From contig CAYQTK010000191.1 of NCBI GenBank assembly GCA_964420375.1, positions 1 to 8,600 on the forward strand: DNA of 8,600 nucleotides, read 5' to 3'. The translations under genes and the position numbers were made by a program. Shown here piece by piece: positions 6,389 through 8,600 of the stretch. How positions within the stretch are numbered: position 1 is the stretch's first letter; every line of letters begins with the position of its first letter. Source of the DNA: CAYQTK01 sp964420375. GTDB taxonomy: Bacteria; RBG-13-61-14; DATKZS01. Below the pieces are notes generated by a model, which was given only the letters and a program-made list of their open reading frames with translations, had not been told where the DNA came from and searched no databases.

Positions 6389-8248
6389 GAAGCACCTTTC
6401 AGGGATATCCATCATGTCGTTGTTTTCGCTCTTTATGGTCTTGGCGATGGCCTCGACGTGGGGCAGGAAGAAATCGGCGAAGAATGTCGCCGAGTAGATT
6501 TTGCCCTTGTAGAAGGCCGCCTCATCGTTTTCCTCGATTATCTTGGCCTGTGCTTCGTCGTCTTTTGCTCCCTTTTCTTCGCAGATTTCATCGAACTTCT
6601 TGTCCGCGATGATAAGCTGCTCGGCAAGGCACCATCCGGTAAGCATGTGCCCGAAAGCCTCCATGTAGGGGGTCGCATACTTGACGGGAAACTTGGTGTC
6701 TCCGCCCATTCCCTTGCCTGCAAAGAGCTTGGTGACCTCGTCAATTGTCTCCACCGCGGTGCCGACCTTCTCGAAGACGTGGCCGTACTTTTCATGTCCT
6801 TTATTGGCTTCCACGAACTCGCGCAGCTCTGCCATGAGGTCGTTATAGGGCTTCATCTGTTTTTTCAGGTTGAGGACTTTCCTGCCCACCAGGTCGAGGG
6901 CCTGGATGGCGTTGGTCCCCTCATAGATGGAAGCTATCTTGGAGTCTCTCATGTACTGCTCCACGTGGTACTCGGCAGTGTAGCCGTATCCTCCGAAGAC
7001 CTGGATGGCCTCCCTGGTGGAAAGGAACCCCATATCCGAGCAGTAAGCCTTGATCACGGGGGTGAGAATGGCCAGCCTGTCTTCGTATTTCTCCTTGTCT
7101 TCGTCCGACTCGGCGAGGCTGGACAGGGTGCTGAACATGACTCCCTTGTAGAGCAGGGCCCGCATTCCCTCCACCAGCGACTTCTGGTGAAGGAGCATCC
7201 GCTTTACGTCAGGATGCTTGATGATCTCGACCCGGGGAGCGTTCACGTCCTTCATCTGGTCGATGTCCGTTCCCTGTACCCTTTCATTGGCGTACTGAAG
7301 GGAATGGAGATACGCAGCGGAAGCAGCGGCCAGCCCCTGCATGCCGGTGCCGATGCGGGCCTCGTTCATCATGATGAACATGTACTTGATGCCCTGGTTG
7401 AGCTCGCCTACCAGCTCGCCTACACAGGGGCCCTCGTCACCGAAAAGCAGCTCGCAGGTGGGGGACCCGTGAATGCCCATCTTTTCCTCGGCTTTGGGAC
7501 ACTTGACGTTATTGTAATCTCCAAGCGACCCGTCGTCGTTGACCCAGTACTTGGGCACGATGAACAGGCTGATGCCCTTGATGCCCGGAGGCGAACCCTC
7601 GGCCCGGGCCAGCACCAGGTGGATCATGTTCTCGCACAAGTCGTGGTCGCCGCAGCTTATGAATATCTTGCTCCCGTTTATCTCCCAAAGGCCGTCGTCG
7701 CGTTTCTTGGCAGTGCTCTTCAGGTCTCCGACCGCGCTGCCTGCAGAGGGCTCGGTAAGGCACATGGTTCCCTGCCACTTTCCCTCGACCATCTTGGGCA
7801 TGTATTTTTGATTCTGCTCTTCAGTGCAGGACTCTTCCATGAGGTGGCAGGCCGCCCGGGTAAGTCCGGGAAACATGGAAAAGGCGATGGAAGCGGACAT
7901 GATCTTTTCGGTCACGGCAATGCCGATGATCTCCGGAAGACCCTGGCCGCCATACTCCTCGGGGGAAGCCAGGCCGGTCCAGCCCCCTTCGCACATGGTG
8001 TCATACGGGGGCTTGTAGGAAGGCGGAGCTTTGACCTGGCCGTCAACAATATGTACGCTTTCCTCGTCGCCTTTGAAGTTGGCCTCGTAAACCTGCTCCT
8101 CCGCGAACTTGCCGGCCTCCTCGAAGATCATGTCGAACTCGTCTTTGCCGAAGCCTTTGAATAAGGGGTTGTCCAAATACTCCTCCAGACCGAGCTGCTC
8201 CCAGATGATAAACCGGACATCCCGATCGTCCACTACTTTCTTACCCAT
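6386..8248 (-). CDS. Acyl-CoA dehydrogenase, 600-residue DmdC-like class
   Basis: This flavoenzyme family forms the alpha,beta double bond of an acyl-CoA and passes electrons to electron-transfer flavoprotein. At 620 residues it is much longer than the usual 380-400 and matches the class with an extra C-terminal domain (that of DmdC, 3-methylmercaptopropionyl-CoA dehydrogenase). Parts seen: N-terminal helical domain (to about 155); middle beta domain with CLTEPSAGS (163-171) and NGSKIFISCGDHD (191-203); C-terminal helical domain (about 280-455) with REAIQVFGGYGYTAEYHVEQ (412-431); then the extra domain (about 465-600). E443 in IYEGTNAIQ matches the catalytic Glu of medium-chain enzymes. In the GSD-type signature, Asp is replaced by Ala172 (GSAVGDL). 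The substrate cannot be read from sequence; DmdC activity itself is not implied. ATG 8248 has AGGAGG 5 bases upstream. The gene stands alone, convergent with comEC, with its own promoter and a likely operator. Confidence 0.95.
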   Translation of the reverse strand: MGKKVVDDRDVRFIIWEQLGLEEYLDNPLFKGFGKDEFDMIFEEAGKFAEEQVYEANFKGDEESVHIVDGQVKAPPSYKPPYDTMCEGGWTGLASPEEYGGQGLPEIIGIAVTEKIMSASIAFSMFPGLTRAACHLMEESCTEEQNQKYMPKMVEGKWQGTMCLTEPSAGSAVGDLKSTAKKRDDGLWEINGSKIFISCGDHDLCENMIHLVLARAEGSPPGIKGISLFIVPKYWVNDDGSLGDYNNVKCPKAEEKMGIHGSPTCELLFGDEGPCVGELVGELNQGIKYMFIMMNEARIGTGMQGLAAASAAYLHSLQYANERVQGTDIDQMKDVNAPRVEIIKHPDVKRMLLHQKSLVEGMRALLYKGVMFSTLSSLAESDEDKEKYEDRLAILTPVIKAYCSDMGFLSTREAIQVFGGYGYTAEYHVEQYMRDSKIASIYEGTNAIQALDLVGRKVLNLKKQMKPYNDLMAELREFVEANKGHEKYGHVFEKVGTAVETIDEVTKLFAGKGMGGDTKFPVKYATPYMEAFGHMLTGWCLAEQLIIADKKFDEICEEKGAKDDEAQAKIIEENDEAAFYKGKIYSATFFADFFLPHVEAIAKTIKSENNDMMDIPERCF

Positions 8249-8253
8249 ATCTT

Positions 8254-8259
8254 CCTCCT
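8254..8259 (-). promoter_or_regulatory. Strong ribosome binding site of the dehydrogenase gene
   Basis: On the minus strand AGGAGG lies 5 bases before the ATG at 8248-8246. It fixes the start and suggests efficient translation. Confidence 0.85.
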
Positions 8260-8280
8260 TGATTTGAATTACTCTGGTTT

Positions 8281-8342
8281 GTCCGGAAAACCGGACCGAT
8301 ACTTAACTTCCGCCTGCCCCGGTCGTTCGAGCAAGCCGGGGC
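8281..8342 (-). promoter_or_regulatory. Two GC-rich hairpins in the dehydrogenase leader
   Basis: GTCCGG-AAAA-CCGGAC (8281-8296) is a 6-bp stem with a 4-base loop. GCCCCGG (8316-8322) pairs perfectly with CCGGGGC (8336-8342) across 13 bases. If the promoter call at 8502-8530 is right, both lie in a leader of about 245 bases. Neither has a T-run, so they are not terminators. They resemble no riboswitch I recognise. The rest of 8249-8468 holds no gene I can support. Confidence 0.5.
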
Positions 8343-8468
8343 GAGGTTATTCCCTTTATTATTTGTAAGACAAGCTCAGAAATTTTCGTGCCTGTATTTC
8401 AAAAATTCCCGGTTTTTCGGCCCCTCGCCCCCACCTGCTTGATTATTAGAGTAAACTCCCCAGCTTTC

Positions 8469-8486
8469 TGAATGAACCGTCATTCA
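8469..8486. promoter_or_regulatory. Probable TetR-family operator upstream of the dehydrogenase gene
   Basis: TGAATGA-ACCG-TCATTCA is a perfect 7-bp inverted repeat with a 4-base spacer. Its size and its TGAATGA/TCATTCA arms are of the kind bound by TetR-family repressors of fatty-acid and acyl-CoA degradation genes (family knowledge, not a search). It lies about 10-27 bases past the predicted transcription start, a position that suits repression. No regulator gene is in the window. Confidence 0.65.
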
Positions 8487-8501
8487 TTAACTTCGTTATA
8501 C

Positions 8502-8530
8502 ATTTTATCACCTATGATAAGATGATGCAA
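8502..8530 (-). promoter_or_regulatory. Predicted sigma-70 promoter of the dehydrogenase gene
   Basis: On the minus strand, TTGCAT (8530-8525) and TAAAAT (8507-8502) are separated by exactly 17 bases. TGA directly before the -10 box makes it an extended -10. Transcription would start near 8495, about 245 bases before the ATG. This is the best promoter match I found in the window. Confidence 0.6.
8505..8520. promoter_or_regulatory. Second palindrome overlapping the -10 box and spacer
   Basis: TTATCA-CCTA-TGATAA is a perfect 6-bp inverted repeat with a 4-base spacer, lying between and on the predicted promoter boxes. It could be a second regulator site. Being AT-rich, it could also be chance. 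Confidence 0.35.
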
Positions 8531-8600
8531 GGAACAAAAGCCGCTAGGGCCTGCGACATAGAAGGGGGTTCCGGATTTGACTCTTCTTTTTTGCCGTGTT

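Noticed and set aside
6458..8164. A 568-codon open frame on the plus strand, antisense to the dehydrogenase gene.
   Set aside because: Its codons line up exactly with those of the dehydrogenase, so its stops could arise only from TTA, CTA or TCA codons in that gene, which are rare in GC-rich coding DNA. The dehydrogenase has every family motif; the antisense product resembles nothing I know.
1..8600. CRISPR array, prophage, toxin-antitoxin pair, integrase, transposase gene, or tRNA.
   Set aside because: I found no regularly spaced identical repeats with unique spacers, no mobile-element proteins and no tRNA-like cloverleaf. The array at 6088-6388 has degenerate units with internal palindromes, which does not fit CRISPR.

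Overview
The window looks like ordinary bacterial chromosome, most likely from a Desulfobacterota/Deltaproteobacteria-type organism. Three things point that way: the miaB - bifunctional nuclease (DUF151) - VanZ arrangement, a 620-residue DmdC-like acyl-CoA dehydrogenase, and clear Shine-Dalgarno sites in moderately GC-rich DNA. This placement comes from family knowledge, not a search, and I hold it with moderate confidence.

Layout. Bases 1-112 carry an intergenic repeat. A plus-strand cluster follows: miaB (144-1511, TTG start), a DUF151 bifunctional nuclease gene (1493-1990) and a VanZ-like membrane protein gene (1987-2418). These overlap each other, so they are probably one transcription unit, ending at a modest terminator near 2450-2475. 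A second plus-strand unit, with its own candidate promoter, holds an exported START/SRPBCC protein gene (2634-3308) and comEC, the DNA-uptake channel (3305-5899); these two overlap at a GTGA junction. On the minus strand, convergent with comEC, is a single acyl-CoA dehydrogenase gene (8248-6386). Upstream of it are a long leader, a good sigma-70-type promoter (8502-8530) and an 18-bp TetR-style palindrome (8469-8486).

The least ordinary DNA is the 486-base gap between comEC and the dehydrogenase gene (5900-6385), which is packed with hairpin repeats. Its left part is an inverted copy of the repeat at 1-112, so the two copies flank the whole miaB-comEC block. It continues as a run of hairpins sharing a GCTTG-type core, some with compensatory stem changes. 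Its right part is a three-unit imperfect tandem array with a period of about 105-115 bp. Each unit has one GC-rich hairpin (a perfect 38-bp palindrome in the middle unit) and one TTGACA...TGTCA palindrome. The two units nearest the dehydrogenase gene look like intrinsic terminators when read on its strand, and the last palindrome contains its stop codon.

How the genes work together. miaB (tRNA modification), the DUF151 protein, VanZ, the START protein and ComEC have no obvious shared pathway and read as housekeeping neighbours. The dehydrogenase is a catabolic enzyme under what looks like its own repressor-type control. I see no defence system, prophage, CRISPR array, transposase gene or tRNA. 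I do not see a convincing new multi-gene system; the repeat array and the dehydrogenase control region are the best leads. The last 70 bases (8531-8600) hold nothing I can assign.
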